Made by a program: the position numbers and the translations under genes. A stretch of DNA of 61,597 nucleotides from positions 1 to 61,597 of the forward strand of contig JACPYM010000012.1 in the NCBI GenBank assembly GCA_016196035.1, read 5' to 3'. Under the pieces are notes generated by a model. The model was not told where the DNA came from, did not search any database, and worked only from the letters and a program-made list of their open reading frames with translations. How positions within the stretch are numbered: the stretch's first letter is position 1; each line of letters opens with the position of its first letter. This document shows, one piece after another, positions 31,001-39,141 of the stretch. This DNA comes from Acidobacteriota bacterium. GTDB lineage: Bacteria > Acidobacteriota > Blastocatellia > RBC074.

Positions 31001-31034
31001 AGGTGATGTGCCGGTACCTGGCGCGCCACGGTAA
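25077..31034 (+). CDS. Giant surface/secreted protein with Ig-like modules and FG-GAP repeats (1985 aa)
   Basis: The start is GTG at 25077 with GGGAG upstream. A single hydrophobic segment (residues 22-43, RILLLVVCLAVVGVAG) serves as signal/anchor. Residues about 165-630 form a unique, probably propeller-like domain (FDGATLSDTGAFPPDSMGAV). An IPT/TIG-like domain follows near 637, then cadherin/Ig-like repeats (NTAPTLTYNNQAV, ITIRATDNC) and two He_PIG putative Ig domains (about 1129-1217 and 1601-1687). From about 1690 to the end are six to seven FG-GAP/VCBS repeats (DYDGDGKTDLAVW), calcium-binding integrin-like units. Function is probably surface adhesion or matrix binding. Residues 939-1215 are repeated at 1412-1687 with a 473-residue period. 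Confidence 0.85.
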   Translation: MNNNNNFNESAGQPEHKKITATRILLLVVCLAVVGVAGITLQTRRSKNQPTVEQPSGRRFAGKAENSVPFVPATRQSKDAQYLSKSQINADGTITGAKIVMDEGIQRTVREIMRDQASAPRRPERVMPEHEIERGVKAERPGAPATSQWPVPKAGDQPQVQPQAPQTTGLSFDGATLSDTGAFPPDSMGAVGPTQYFTFVNGRLRTFSKTGTADGVINADPDVFFASVMTPVTPPVVLNFTSDPNVRYDRFTSRWFLTIIDVPCTNATCTTTAANRVLIAVSDAASNGTISAGTVWTFFQFVGDPGTNFLDYPSLGVDVNALYIGGNMFSSAGAFVGCNGYVVQKSSILGGGPGVATAFANIAAGAGAGPESPRGVDNFDSTATEGYIVGPDNASFSTITFRRVSNPGSATPTISANIFVTVPTTTSPNTVEHLGNTGGANGNLDTIDDRFFQAMIRNGRLWSAHNFRVSSAGVASTVAAAARNGVRWYEFQGLTSTPTLVQSGTVFDNAATRAAARQYTIPSVTVSGQGHAVLGFTMAGSPVGATPAYVGRLASDTLGTMAGPPTIAAVAFGTTTANYNPASDPGGASGRRWGDYSHTSLDPKDDMTIWTIQEYNQASNSYAVRVGKLLAPPPATLSTLAPSSVSAGQASVNVTITGTSTAGSGFYDPGANLPAPALPFTHIAAAVTGGVTVNSVTYTDPTHITLNLSTVGASAGAQNVTVTNPDGQSTVGNGILTVTGGNTAPSITPVAVNRQQGSPSSNSTIATVSDTETAAGSLTVNVNGSASATVNNITVSNLVNNSGTITANVVAACNATLGTTNFTINVSDGSLTTPGTLMVTVSANTAPTLTYNNQAVLFGNALTVNPASGPSDNGSVASIVLQSVTPSTAPGTITVNNTTGAVSVPNNVPIGGYTVTIRATDNCNAPTDAPFTLTVNNNLPTITAGGPLARQQGSAGTVSTVATVGDTETAAGSLTVTATTVPAGLTVTGITNTSGTITANVAAACNAALGTNTVVLTVTDGNGGTATANLTVNVTANTAPVLTYSAQAVAAGGALNISPATGPSDNGAVSTITVQSQGAYTGTISVNNSTGVVSLSNAKPGGVHTITIRATDNCNTTTDATFTLTVNCPTISLSPASLPNGTVGIGYNQTITASGGTAPYSFSISAGVLPTGLTLSSAGVLSGTPSVANPFNFTVLATDANGCTGTLAYAVTINPANILPTINAVAVSRQQGSPVSNSTIANVNDPDQALNTLAVTVNSGASATVNGVTVNGLSVNAAGVVTANVMAACGATNASFTLTVTDAASATTTATLTVTVTANTAPTLSYANQALAAGSALNISPASGPSDNGSVSTITVLNQGTYTGTISVNNGTGVVSLSNAAPVGVHTITIRATDNCGATTDAPFTLTVNNNLPTITAAAPLARQQGGAGIVSTVATVSDTETPAGSLTVTATTVPAGLTVTGITNTSGTITANVAASCAATLGANTVVLTVTDGNGGTTTANLTVNVTANTAPVLTYSAQAVAAGGALNISPASGPSDNGSVSTITVQSQGAYTGTISVNNSTGIVSISNAKPDGTHTITIRATDNCGATTDATLTLTVVCPTISLSPTTLPNGAVGMSYNQTLTASGGTAPYSFSTIAGVLPTGLSLSAGGVLSGTPSAANTFSFTVRATDANGCTGSRAYTVTMRRRQVWADFDGDGRSDLSVWRPSTGNWQWLNSSTNSLQTQQWGAGYAPYNDVIVPGDYDGDGKIDQAIWRGADSIWYIRKSSDGGFILDLWGTSNAPYFDIPVPGDYDGDGKTDLAVWRRDGTWFVKRSSDGSFLIQAHGQNGDIPVPADYDGDGKTDLAVFRPGAIAPTPNWIILNSSTNTITSIQWGAGYAPYFDTPVPADYDGDGKADLAIWRGADSIWYIRPSANPGNPILELWGANYAPYFDIPTPGDFDGDGKADIAVWRRDGTWFVKRSTNGSFLIQGLGQTGDVPVPGAPR

Positions 31035-31103
31035 ACCCCTCGTCATCCTTAACGCTCAACCCGCGGCAACCTGGGCGCCCACCAGGTTGCCGCCTTTTAT
31101 TTT

Positions 31104-31430
31104 AGGACTTACGCAAAAGCCGGAAATTTGCCACAGAGGCACCGAGACACAGAGCAAGAGAGAGAGTTTACCAGTCAGGCAGGCCTTTCCTCTCAGGGCT
31201 TTTGCAAAGTCCTCAAAACATCTGCCAAAGACTTTTGACTGACTGCTGACTGCTGATTCCTGATTCCTGCTAAACTGAAAATACCGGCTGATTTTCAATT
31301 TGTCAGGAACCAGGAATCAGGAGTCAGCAGTCAGTCAGACCGTTCGAGAGCGCGCGCTGGCGACTTTGCAAACGCCCTGCCTTTCCTCTGTGACTCCGTG
31401 CCTCTGTGGCAATGGTTCTGCGTAAGTCCT
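31104..31430. repeat. Palindromic repeat family C copy 1, split by element A
   Basis: Outer ends AGGACTTACGCAAAAGCCGG (31104-) and GGTTCTGCGTAAGTCCT (to 31430) enclose TTGCCACAGAGGCACCGAG and its complement. Element A occupies 31194-31379. Without the insert, the sequence is nearly identical to the reverse complement of copy 2 (32762-32890). This element and its surroundings account for the gap 31035-31538, in which I see no gene. Confidence 0.92.
31194..31379. mobile_element. MITE-like element A, copy 3 (inserted in family C)
   Basis: This 186-bp copy has ends CAGGGCTTTTGCAAAGTC and GACTTTGCAAACGCCCTG and is flanked by the perfect 10-bp direct repeat CCTTTCCTCT (31184-31193 and 31380-31389). 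The interior has CTGACTGCTGA and CTGATTCC units followed by the inverted set. It is non-coding, although reading frames run through it. Confidence 0.92.
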
Positions 31431-31538
31431 ATATTTTTGGCAGTCACACCCGTTGCCGTGCTGCTCATGGCGCAAAAGCACTTGCCTGCCCCGCCAATCG
31501 TCATTTATGGTCAAGTCATTCAGGCAACCGGATGCTCT

Positions 31539-32753
31539 ATGCTGACTGCTGACTTAGCACTTCACATTCAGCGCGGCGACAAGATCAACCCGCGCACGAT
31601 TGACGCCCAAGACCCGCGCCATTTGCAGACGGCGGCGGATTTGATCTTGCTCGTGCGACAACACGCGGGCCAACGGCGCGCCGCGTTGCAACAGGCGCTG
31701 GATGAATACATCGGCGTCGGCACCGATTACAAAGTCTTGCGTGGCCTGATCAAACTATTGCTGGATCGTTGCGAATTCGAGAGCGTCAGCGTGCGCGATG
31801 CTGCTGAATTGCGCCACGCCCTGTTTTTCAAAGCCGTCGAACAACACCCCGTTGTCACCGCCGCAGCCCGCCAACAAGTGCTGGCCACTCTCGCCGCCGA
31901 CCTGGTTTGCGCGCCTGAAGAAGTGGTGCAAGGTCTTTACGCCGACCTTTCCGACAATCAGGTGCTGACGCTGATTGACGAACTCGAGGCGTCACAACTG
32001 ATTGATCGGTACAACGTCGCCCAAGCGCAAGCGCTGCTCTACCGCTGCTCCGAGATACGCTTATGGATTGCGGCTGAACAGGCGCACCGCACGCGTGAAC
32101 TGTTTCAGGCGATCAAAGCCTTCCGCCTGATCCACGCGATTCGCGGCAACGCGCGCACCGGTTACGAAGTGCGCTTGAGCGGCCCGGTTTCGCTCTTTCA
32201 TCGCTCGCAACGCTACGGCATACAAATGTCCGTGTTTCTGCCCGCGCTGCTCTTGCAAGAAGGCTGGCAGATGCGCGCCGAGATCGAGACCAAACGCGGT
32301 AAGGCTTACTTTGAACTCGATAGCACCCAACGCAAATTGCGCTCGCATTACTTGCCGGATGAAGCCCGACCAAACGAAGCGTTGCTCGCGAAGCTGGTGC
32401 AGGATTGGCCGGCCGTGGGCAGTGAATGGTCATTGACGGTGAACCAAGCCGTGCTCGACTTGGGCGAAACGGCGCTCGTGCCCGATCTGGAATTCAAGCA
32501 TCCGCAACTCGGCACGGCCTCTCTGGAAATGCTGGGCTATTGGACGCCGCGCCATTTACAAGACAAGCTATTGGTCTTGGCACGCGGCAAGGTGACAAAT
32601 TACCTCTTGATTGTTGTCGAAGAATTACGCTGTAGCCGCGAAGGCCCGGCTTCCCTGCCGCCGAACGTCATCGTTTGCAAAACGGCGTTGAAAGCGAAGG
32701 AGATCGCAAAGGCCTTAGCTGGAATCTCCTCGCCCAGTTCGCTCCCGCAATAG
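31539..32753 (+). CDS. DUF790/Bax1-type nuclease, XPB partner
   Basis: The 404-residue protein matches the DUF790 family (Bax1). The N-terminus MLTADLALHIQRGDKINPR and the segment VGTDYKVLRGLIKLLLDRC are typical. The C-terminal nuclease core has VPDLEFKH (near residue 315) and EMLGYWTPRHLQDKL, a PD-(D/E)xK-like arrangement. Bax1 is a structure-specific endonuclease that acts with XPB helicase at DNA bubbles. The start at 31539 is chosen because codons before it translate repeat DNA. The gene lies between two giant surface-protein genes and is bracketed by two inverted copies of repeat C. Confidence 0.88.
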   Translation: MLTADLALHIQRGDKINPRTIDAQDPRHLQTAADLILLVRQHAGQRRAALQQALDEYIGVGTDYKVLRGLIKLLLDRCEFESVSVRDAAELRHALFFKAVEQHPVVTAAARQQVLATLAADLVCAPEEVVQGLYADLSDNQVLTLIDELEASQLIDRYNVAQAQALLYRCSEIRLWIAAEQAHRTRELFQAIKAFRLIHAIRGNARTGYEVRLSGPVSLFHRSQRYGIQMSVFLPALLLQEGWQMRAEIETKRGKAYFELDSTQRKLRSHYLPDEARPNEALLAKLVQDWPAVGSEWSLTVNQAVLDLGETALVPDLEFKHPQLGTASLEMLGYWTPRHLQDKLLVLARGKVTNYLLIVVEELRCSREGPASLPPNVIVCKTALKAKEIAKALAGISSPSSLPQ

Positions 32754-32761
32754 TTTTTAAC

Positions 32762-32890
32762 AGGACTTACGCAGAACCATTGCCACAGAGGCACCGAGTC
32801 ACAGAGGAAAGGCCTGCCTGACTGGTAAACGCTCGCTCGCTCTGTGTCTCGGTGCCTCTGTGGCAAATTTCCGGCTTTTGCGTAAGTCCT
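32762..32890. repeat. Palindromic repeat family C copy 2 (uninterrupted)
   Basis: AGGACTTACGCAGAACC at the left and CTTTTGCGTAAGTCCT at the right enclose GCCACAGAGGCACCGAG and its complement. It begins 9 bp after the nuclease stop codon. Length is 129 bp. It is the near-identical inverted counterpart of 31104-31430 minus element A. Confidence 0.92.
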
Positions 32891-32900
32891 ATTCAACTTT

Positions 32901-33051
32901 TTCTTCCTGTAAATTTTTCGGTGACGATGTAGGGGCAGACCTGGGTGTCTGCCCCGGTCGCTTTTGCGGCCTTTGATGCCGTCTGCTGCCACCGGGGCAG
33001 ACACCCAGGTCTGCCCCTACATCGTCACCACCGGATTTTTTACAGGAAGAA
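32901..33051. repeat. Palindromic element, family E copy 2, with a perfect 36-bp inner palindrome
   Basis: Outer ends are TTCTTCCTGTAAATTTTTCG (32901-32920) and ATTTTTTACAGGAAGAA (33035-33051). Inside, GACGATGTAGGGGCAGACC begins a perfect 36-bp arm (32923-32958) complementary to 32991-33026. The outer ends match family E copy 1 (1362-1582), but the inner palindrome is different. Together with C copy 2 it accounts for most of the 531-bp gap before the next gene; the remaining 230 bp shows no feature apart from the ribosome-binding site. Confidence 0.85.
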
Positions 33052-33284
33052 TTTTTTTCTGCCAACGACTGCCGGGTTTGCGCGCCGTTTCCGCATCTTC
33101 CTCATGAATCCCGAAATTTCGCTTGGATGAACTGCCAGATCGGCTGGCGCCAGGTCACAGTGTGTCACGCAAGGACGGGCAGTCTGTGCGGTGGAGGTCG
33201 GTGTGCCAGGACGGCAGGTTCCCAGGCAAGCTTCATGCTGAGCGTGCGGCTGGTTCAACTACTAAACCCCAAAGGAAAGATGTC

Positions 33285-36200
33285 ATGAGAAAATTAAGAC
33301 ACACCCTTCACCACAGAATCGTGCGCAATTCGCGCAGACGCGCTTTATTGCAATTTGGCCTCTTCGCGACAACCTGTGCGGTAATGTTCGGATGCTTGCT
33401 GCCTTGGTTACACGGGCAGGCGGCAAGCAAGTTGCAAGAGAGCGCACCAACGGAACTCTGGCGCAACCTCGAACGCACCGCGTTGCAAGGTCGCAACACA
33501 CCGGGCCTGCCCAATAATGCCCGCGCGTTGCGTTTGAATACCGCCGCGTTGGCCGACGTGCTCAACCGCGCGCCGCGCGAATTCAAGGAAAAAGCCAGTG
33601 AAGTCATTCTGCCGTTGCCGCTGCCGGATGGGTCGTTCGCGCGTTTCCGGCTGGAAGAATCGCCGGTGCTCGTGCCCGAAGTTGCCGCGCAGTATCCCGA
33701 AATCAAAAGCTATCGCGGCCAGGCGCTCGACAATCCGGCGTTGACGATGCGTTGCGATTGGTCGCCGCGCGGCTTTCATGCGCTGCTGCTGGGCAGCACG
33801 CAATCCGTCACCATTCAACCGGCGCAAGCGAATGACGCGGCCACTTATGTCAGTTACGACAGCACGGTCAGCGAACTTAGCGGCATCTGCGGGGTGACGG
33901 CAGACCAGCAAGTCGCGGGCGCGCTCACTTCGCTCAAACAGAATAGCCCGCGCGTCTCGACCGGCAACAACCTGCGCACCTACCGCATTGCCATTGCGAC
34001 GACACAGGAATATACCAACGACCCGCAACTGGGCGGCGGCACGGTGGCCGGCGCGGTGGCCTCGCTCAACACCTGGATCAATGCCGTCAATGTGCTGTAT
34101 GAACGCGACCTGGCGGTACGGCTGTTGCTGGTCACCAACAATGCGCTGATCTTTACGGCGGAACCCGACCCTTTCACCAATGGGAATGAAGACGCGATGC
34201 TGGACGAGATCGTGAATCCGTTGCGCAACGTCATCGGCGCGGCCAATTACGATCTGGGCCACGTGCTGGGGACAGGTGGTTCGGGGGTGGCGGGCTTCGG
34301 CGTGGTTTGCAGCAACACCGGCAACAGCAAGGAACGCGGCGCGAGCCGTATGCAAGGGCCGGTTGGCGGCGGGTTCACCTCGCTGCTCGCGCACGAGATC
34401 GGTCACCAATTCGGCGCTTCGCATACGCACAATGCTTTGAATTGCGCTGGCCGTACCGCCGAGACCGCGTTTGAAGCTGGCGGCGGTTTGTCGCTGATGG
34501 CCTATCGCGGGAATTGCACCGGCAATGTGCTCGCCATTACGAACGGCGCGGACGTGCTGAATTTTCACGCCAGCAGCATTGTCCAAGTCCAAACCTTTCT
34601 GGCGACGACGGCTTGCGCGGCGACGGTGGCAACGGGCAACAATCCACCGGTCGTCAGTGGCGGGCCTGATTACACGATCCCGCGCAACACGCCCTTTACG
34701 TTGACGGCCGTTGGCAATGATCCCGACCTCGCCGACGTCGCCAATTTGACCTATGCCTGGCACCAGGTAGATTCGGGCGGCGCGAATTTCGCCAATCCGC
34801 CGTATAACGATGCGGGCGATCCGCCCACCACGACGCGCCCGATCTTCCGCCCCTTTGGGCCGACGGCCAGCCCGGCCCGCACCTTTCCGAGCCTGACCTA
34901 CATTCTGAACAACGCCAACACGCCGCCCGATACGCTTCCCGGTCAGTTCGGCCAGACCTTCCAAACGGCGGAGCAGTTGCCGCGCGTGGCCCGGCAAATC
35001 AACTTCCGCGTCGTGTTGCGCGACAACCGCGCGGGCGGCGGCGGGTTGAATGACGACAACGTGACCTTGACGGTGGACGGCGCGTCCGGCCCCTTCCTGG
35101 TGACCGCGCCGAACACGGCGGTGACCTGGACAGTAGGTTCGCAGCAAACCGTGACGTGGAGCATCAACAACACCAATGCCGCGCCGATCAATGCGGCCAG
35201 CGTGCGCCTCACGCTTTCGGTTGACGGCGGCCAGAGCTTTCCCTTCGTGCTGGCGGCCAGCGTGCCCAACAACGGCACGGCCAATGTCACCGTGCCGAAT
35301 GGCTTGAACACGACGGCGGCGCGCGTCAAAGTCGAGGCCCTCGGCAACATCTTCTTCGATATTTCGGATGTGAACTTTGCGATCAACGCGGGCGCGGCCT
35401 GCCCGAACGTCACGGCCCTCGCGCCGAGCGTCGGCAATCCCGGCACGGTCGTCACGCTGACCGGCGTGGGCCTCACGGGCGTGACGGCGGTGCGTTTCAG
35501 CAACAACGTCGCGGCGGCGGCTTTCAATGTCGTCAATGACACGACGCTGACTGCGACCGTACCGGCTGGCGCGGTGACCGGGCCGCTCACGCTGAGCAAA
35601 GCCACTTGCCCGGAGGTGACTACGCCCGTCTTCGTCTTTTGCACGAATCCCGCCACCACGTTGCAGGTGGATGATAATGGCTTTGAGGGTGGCGCCGGCG
35701 GCACGTATTTCGCCAACCGGCTGACGCCGGCAACGTATCCCGCCTCCTTGCGCAGCATCAGCCTGCAACTGGATGTGCCGGCAGGCACGAACATCACGCT
35801 GCTGACGGGCGCGAATCCAAGCGGCAATGCCAACATCAACGATTTGCCGCTGCAACGAACTGCGGTAACAGCGGGGCCGCCAGGGCAATTCCGGGAGTAC
35901 AACGTGCCCGCGCTCACGCTGGGGTCGGGGGATTTCGTCGTGGGTTGTTTCGTCGAAGGGACGCAGTTCCCCATCGCCTTTGACACCACCACGCCGCAAA
36001 TGCGTTCTTACAATGGCTTCGGCGGAACCAACTGGAATCAACTCAATGACCGGAACTACCCCATCCGCGCCCAAATCCTGACGGGTTGCGGCAGCGGCGT
36101 GACTTGTCCAATGGTGACCGGCCTGACGCCGAACAACGGCTCAGTCGGGACAATGGTGAATATCGCGGGCGCGAATTTTGCCGGCGTGACGGCGGTGCGT

Positions 36201-39110
36201 TTCAGCAACAACGTCAATGCCGCATTCACTGTCAACGGCGATAGTCAGATCACGGCGACCGTGCCCAACGGCGCAGTGACCGGGCCGCTGACCATCGTGC
36301 GCCCCAATTGCCCGGATGCGCAGACGGCGGCCTTCACGGTGAATCCGATCAACTGCGCCACCGTGACGGGCGTCAATCCGCCGCGCGCCGCCGTCGGGGG
36401 CACGGTCACCATCACGGGCACCAATCTGACTGGCGTCTCCATCGTGAAATTCACCAACGAGGTCAGCGCGGTGTTCACCGTGGACAGCGACGCGCAAATC
36501 ACCGCGACCGTCCCGAATGGCGCCACGCCCGGCCCCATCACGTTGAGCAAAACGGGCTGTCCAACTTTGCAAACCGCCGCCATCACGCTCTGCAATACGC
36601 CGCTCTCCGCGCAAGTGGACGACGGCACGCAGCAAGGCGCGAGCGGCGCGTTCGGACAGGTTTTCCTGGTCAACCGGCTGACGCCGATGGCTTATCCGGC
36701 CACGCTCAACAGCGTCATCATCCGGTTCGATCCTTTCCAGGCAATTCCCACCGGCACCGCGTTCACGCTGCTCGGCGCGGCCAATCCCAACGGCGGGGCG
36801 AACATTGACAACCTCGCCTTTCAGCAGGTCAATGCGCAAGTCGGCACGCTGCGCGAATTCGTCACTTACAATCTGACTACGCCCGTCACGATCAACGCGG
36901 GCGATTTCGTCGTGGGCTTCAGCATCAACCGTGAGAACAGCTTTCCACTGTTGCGCAACACCAACAATCCGCAAGGGCGCTCTTACTCCTCAAACAACGG
37001 AACCAACTTTGCGGTGATCGAGGGCAACGCGAATCTGCTGATTCGCGCGGGCTACACGCTGGGTTGCGGCGCGGGGCCGGTGTGCGCCACCGTCACCAAT
37101 CTCAACCCGACCACCGGGATGACCGGCGCACAAGTCGTCATCACCGGCACGGGCCTGACCGGCGTGACGGGCGTGCGGTTCAGCAACAACGTGGCCGCGC
37201 AATTCACCGCTGACAGCGACACGCAAATTACCGCAACCGTCCCAGCGGGCGCGGTGACCGGGCCGCTGACCATCACCAAACCCGGCTGCGCCGATGTGCA
37301 GACGGCAGCTTTCACCGTGACCGCGCCGCCCACTTGCCCGACGATCACCAACCTCACGCCTGCCGAAGGCTTGGTCGCCGCGCAAGTCATGCTGACCGGC
37401 ACGAATTTCACCGGCGTGACGGGCGTCGCGTTCAGCAACAACGTCGCGGCGCAATTCAATGTCGTCAACGACACGCAAATCACCGCGACCGTACCGGCGG
37501 GTGCGGTGACCGGGCCTCTGACGCTCACTAAACCCAATTGCGCCGATACGCTCTCGGCCCCCTTCACCGTGCTGCCACCGGCTGATCCGATGCTCGACAT
37601 CAACAATGTCGAAGCCCGCGAAGGCAACGGGGCGAACCGCCGCAACGCGCCCCAGACCACCACGCCCGTTACCTTCACGGTCACGTTGGGCGGTGTGCGC
37701 GGGTACAACCAAACGATCACGGTGAATTACGCGACCGCCGACAACACCGCGCTGGCGGGGAGCGATTATATCGCCACCTCCGGCACGCTGAACTTTGCGC
37801 CGCCATTCACTCAAAACACGGCCACGCGCACCATCACCGTCCTGCTGATAAATGACAACGGGCATGAGGCGAACGAAGATTTCTTTGTCAACCTCAGCGG
37901 CGCAGTCAACGCCGTGCTGCACGACGGTCAGGGCGATTGCACCATTCTGGACGACGATTGCGTGGCCTTCGCCTTCGCGCCCAGCGCCTTGCCCAACGCG
38001 CTGCCCGGCGTGGCGTATCAGCAACAACTCAGCGTGAGCGGCGGGCAAGCGCCCTATTTCTTCGCGCTCGCAGCCGATTCCACGTTGCCGCCGGGGTTGA
38101 ATTTGTCGCCGACGGGTCTGCTGGCTGGCACGCCCACGCAAAACGGCGTGTTCAGTTTTGCGGTCGAAGTGGATGACGATTTCGGCTGTTTCGACGATCA
38201 CCTTTACACGCTGCGGGTGGGCAAGCGCATCACACCGGCGGATTTCGACGGCGACGGCCAGGCCGATCTGGGCGTCTGGCGCGGCAACAACGGCAACTGG
38301 CTCACGCTCAATTCGGGCAATGGCCAATTGCAAACCGTCCAATGGGGCGCGGGGGTTGCGCCGTATAACGACGTGATCGTGCCGGGCGATTACGACGGCG
38401 ATGGCAAGGCCGATCAAGCCATCTGGCGCGGCGCCGATTCGATCTGGTACATCCGCAAATCCTCGGACGGGCAATCGCTCTTGAAACTTTTCGGCAGCAG
38501 CAACGCGCCCTATTTCGACGTGCCTGCGCCCGCCGATTATGACGGCGACGGCAAAACGGACATCGCCGTCTGGCGGCCTGCTGACGGGCGGTTTTACGTC
38601 TTGAAGAGTTCGGATGGCGGCTTCCTGATCGAGGCTTGGGGCACAGCGGGCGACAAGCCCGTGCCGGGCGATTACGATGGCGATGGTAAAGCCGACTTCG
38701 CCGTCTGGCGGCCCGGTGATGGTAACTGGTACATCAAAAAGAGCAGTGGCGGCTTCCAGGTTATTGCCTGGGGTGCCGGGGCTGCGCCATTCCTTGATGT
38801 GCCTGTTCCGGCGGATTTCGACGGCGACGGCAAGGCCGATTGCGCGGTCTGGCGCACCTCGAGTTCGACCTGGTACATACGCCCCAGCGCCACGCCGAAT
38901 GCGCCTGTCGTGACGGCTTGGGGCGCCAGCGGCGCTCCGTTCTTCGACACGCCCGCGCCTGCCGATTTCGACGGTGACGGCAAAGCCGACATCGCCGTCT
39001 GGCGGCGCAATAATGCCACCTGGTATGTCCTGCGCAGTTCCAATGGCACGTACCTGATTCAAGCCAATGGACAAAGCGGTGACACGCCCATACCGGGTGC
39101 GCCGCGCTAA
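33285..39110 (+). CDS. Giant secreted metalloprotease with IPT, Calx-beta and FG-GAP domains (1941 aa)
   Basis: Start ATG at 33285 follows AAAGGAAAG. A long basic signal region (residues 1-48, ending PWLHGQA) directs export. Residues about 225-440 form a reprolysin-like zinc protease domain with HEIGHQFGASH (His370, Glu371, His374, His380). An Ig-like region, five IPT/TIG domains (about 706-786, 941-1016, 1021-1102, 1266-1346, 1351-1429), and two modules with TLLxGANPxGxANI follow. A Calx-beta domain (about 1436-1559, TVNYATADNTALAGSDY), a He_PIG domain (1564-1644) and six to seven FG-GAP repeats (1650-1941) end the protein. It shares its C-terminal repeat type with the 1985-residue protein upstream. 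It probably cleaves proteins or adheres at the surface. Confidence 0.88.
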   Translation: MRKLRHTLHHRIVRNSRRRALLQFGLFATTCAVMFGCLLPWLHGQAASKLQESAPTELWRNLERTALQGRNTPGLPNNARALRLNTAALADVLNRAPREFKEKASEVILPLPLPDGSFARFRLEESPVLVPEVAAQYPEIKSYRGQALDNPALTMRCDWSPRGFHALLLGSTQSVTIQPAQANDAATYVSYDSTVSELSGICGVTADQQVAGALTSLKQNSPRVSTGNNLRTYRIAIATTQEYTNDPQLGGGTVAGAVASLNTWINAVNVLYERDLAVRLLLVTNNALIFTAEPDPFTNGNEDAMLDEIVNPLRNVIGAANYDLGHVLGTGGSGVAGFGVVCSNTGNSKERGASRMQGPVGGGFTSLLAHEIGHQFGASHTHNALNCAGRTAETAFEAGGGLSLMAYRGNCTGNVLAITNGADVLNFHASSIVQVQTFLATTACAATVATGNNPPVVSGGPDYTIPRNTPFTLTAVGNDPDLADVANLTYAWHQVDSGGANFANPPYNDAGDPPTTTRPIFRPFGPTASPARTFPSLTYILNNANTPPDTLPGQFGQTFQTAEQLPRVARQINFRVVLRDNRAGGGGLNDDNVTLTVDGASGPFLVTAPNTAVTWTVGSQQTVTWSINNTNAAPINAASVRLTLSVDGGQSFPFVLAASVPNNGTANVTVPNGLNTTAARVKVEALGNIFFDISDVNFAINAGAACPNVTALAPSVGNPGTVVTLTGVGLTGVTAVRFSNNVAAAAFNVVNDTTLTATVPAGAVTGPLTLSKATCPEVTTPVFVFCTNPATTLQVDDNGFEGGAGGTYFANRLTPATYPASLRSISLQLDVPAGTNITLLTGANPSGNANINDLPLQRTAVTAGPPGQFREYNVPALTLGSGDFVVGCFVEGTQFPIAFDTTTPQMRSYNGFGGTNWNQLNDRNYPIRAQILTGCGSGVTCPMVTGLTPNNGSVGTMVNIAGANFAGVTAVRFSNNVNAAFTVNGDSQITATVPNGAVTGPLTIVRPNCPDAQTAAFTVNPINCATVTGVNPPRAAVGGTVTITGTNLTGVSIVKFTNEVSAVFTVDSDAQITATVPNGATPGPITLSKTGCPTLQTAAITLCNTPLSAQVDDGTQQGASGAFGQVFLVNRLTPMAYPATLNSVIIRFDPFQAIPTGTAFTLLGAANPNGGANIDNLAFQQVNAQVGTLREFVTYNLTTPVTINAGDFVVGFSINRENSFPLLRNTNNPQGRSYSSNNGTNFAVIEGNANLLIRAGYTLGCGAGPVCATVTNLNPTTGMTGAQVVITGTGLTGVTGVRFSNNVAAQFTADSDTQITATVPAGAVTGPLTITKPGCADVQTAAFTVTAPPTCPTITNLTPAEGLVAAQVMLTGTNFTGVTGVAFSNNVAAQFNVVNDTQITATVPAGAVTGPLTLTKPNCADTLSAPFTVLPPADPMLDINNVEAREGNGANRRNAPQTTTPVTFTVTLGGVRGYNQTITVNYATADNTALAGSDYIATSGTLNFAPPFTQNTATRTITVLLINDNGHEANEDFFVNLSGAVNAVLHDGQGDCTILDDDCVAFAFAPSALPNALPGVAYQQQLSVSGGQAPYFFALAADSTLPPGLNLSPTGLLAGTPTQNGVFSFAVEVDDDFGCFDDHLYTLRVGKRITPADFDGDGQADLGVWRGNNGNWLTLNSGNGQLQTVQWGAGVAPYNDVIVPGDYDGDGKADQAIWRGADSIWYIRKSSDGQSLLKLFGSSNAPYFDVPAPADYDGDGKTDIAVWRPADGRFYVLKSSDGGFLIEAWGTAGDKPVPGDYDGDGKADFAVWRPGDGNWYIKKSSGGFQVIAWGAGAAPFLDVPVPADFDGDGKADCAVWRTSSSTWYIRPSATPNAPVVTAWGASGAPFFDTPAPADFDGDGKADIAVWRRNNATWYVLRSSNGTYLIQANGQSGDTPIPGAPR

Positions 39111-39141
39111 GCAGGTTAACCGCAGGTCACGGCGGAAATGA

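Noticed and set aside
28341-39074. Several long minus-strand open frames (up to 888 codons) inside the two giant surface-protein genes
   Set aside because: They consist of Arg/Gly/His-rich sequence mirroring repeated plus-strand codons such as GACGGCGAC. None has a start signal or family features, while the plus-strand frames show clear domains.
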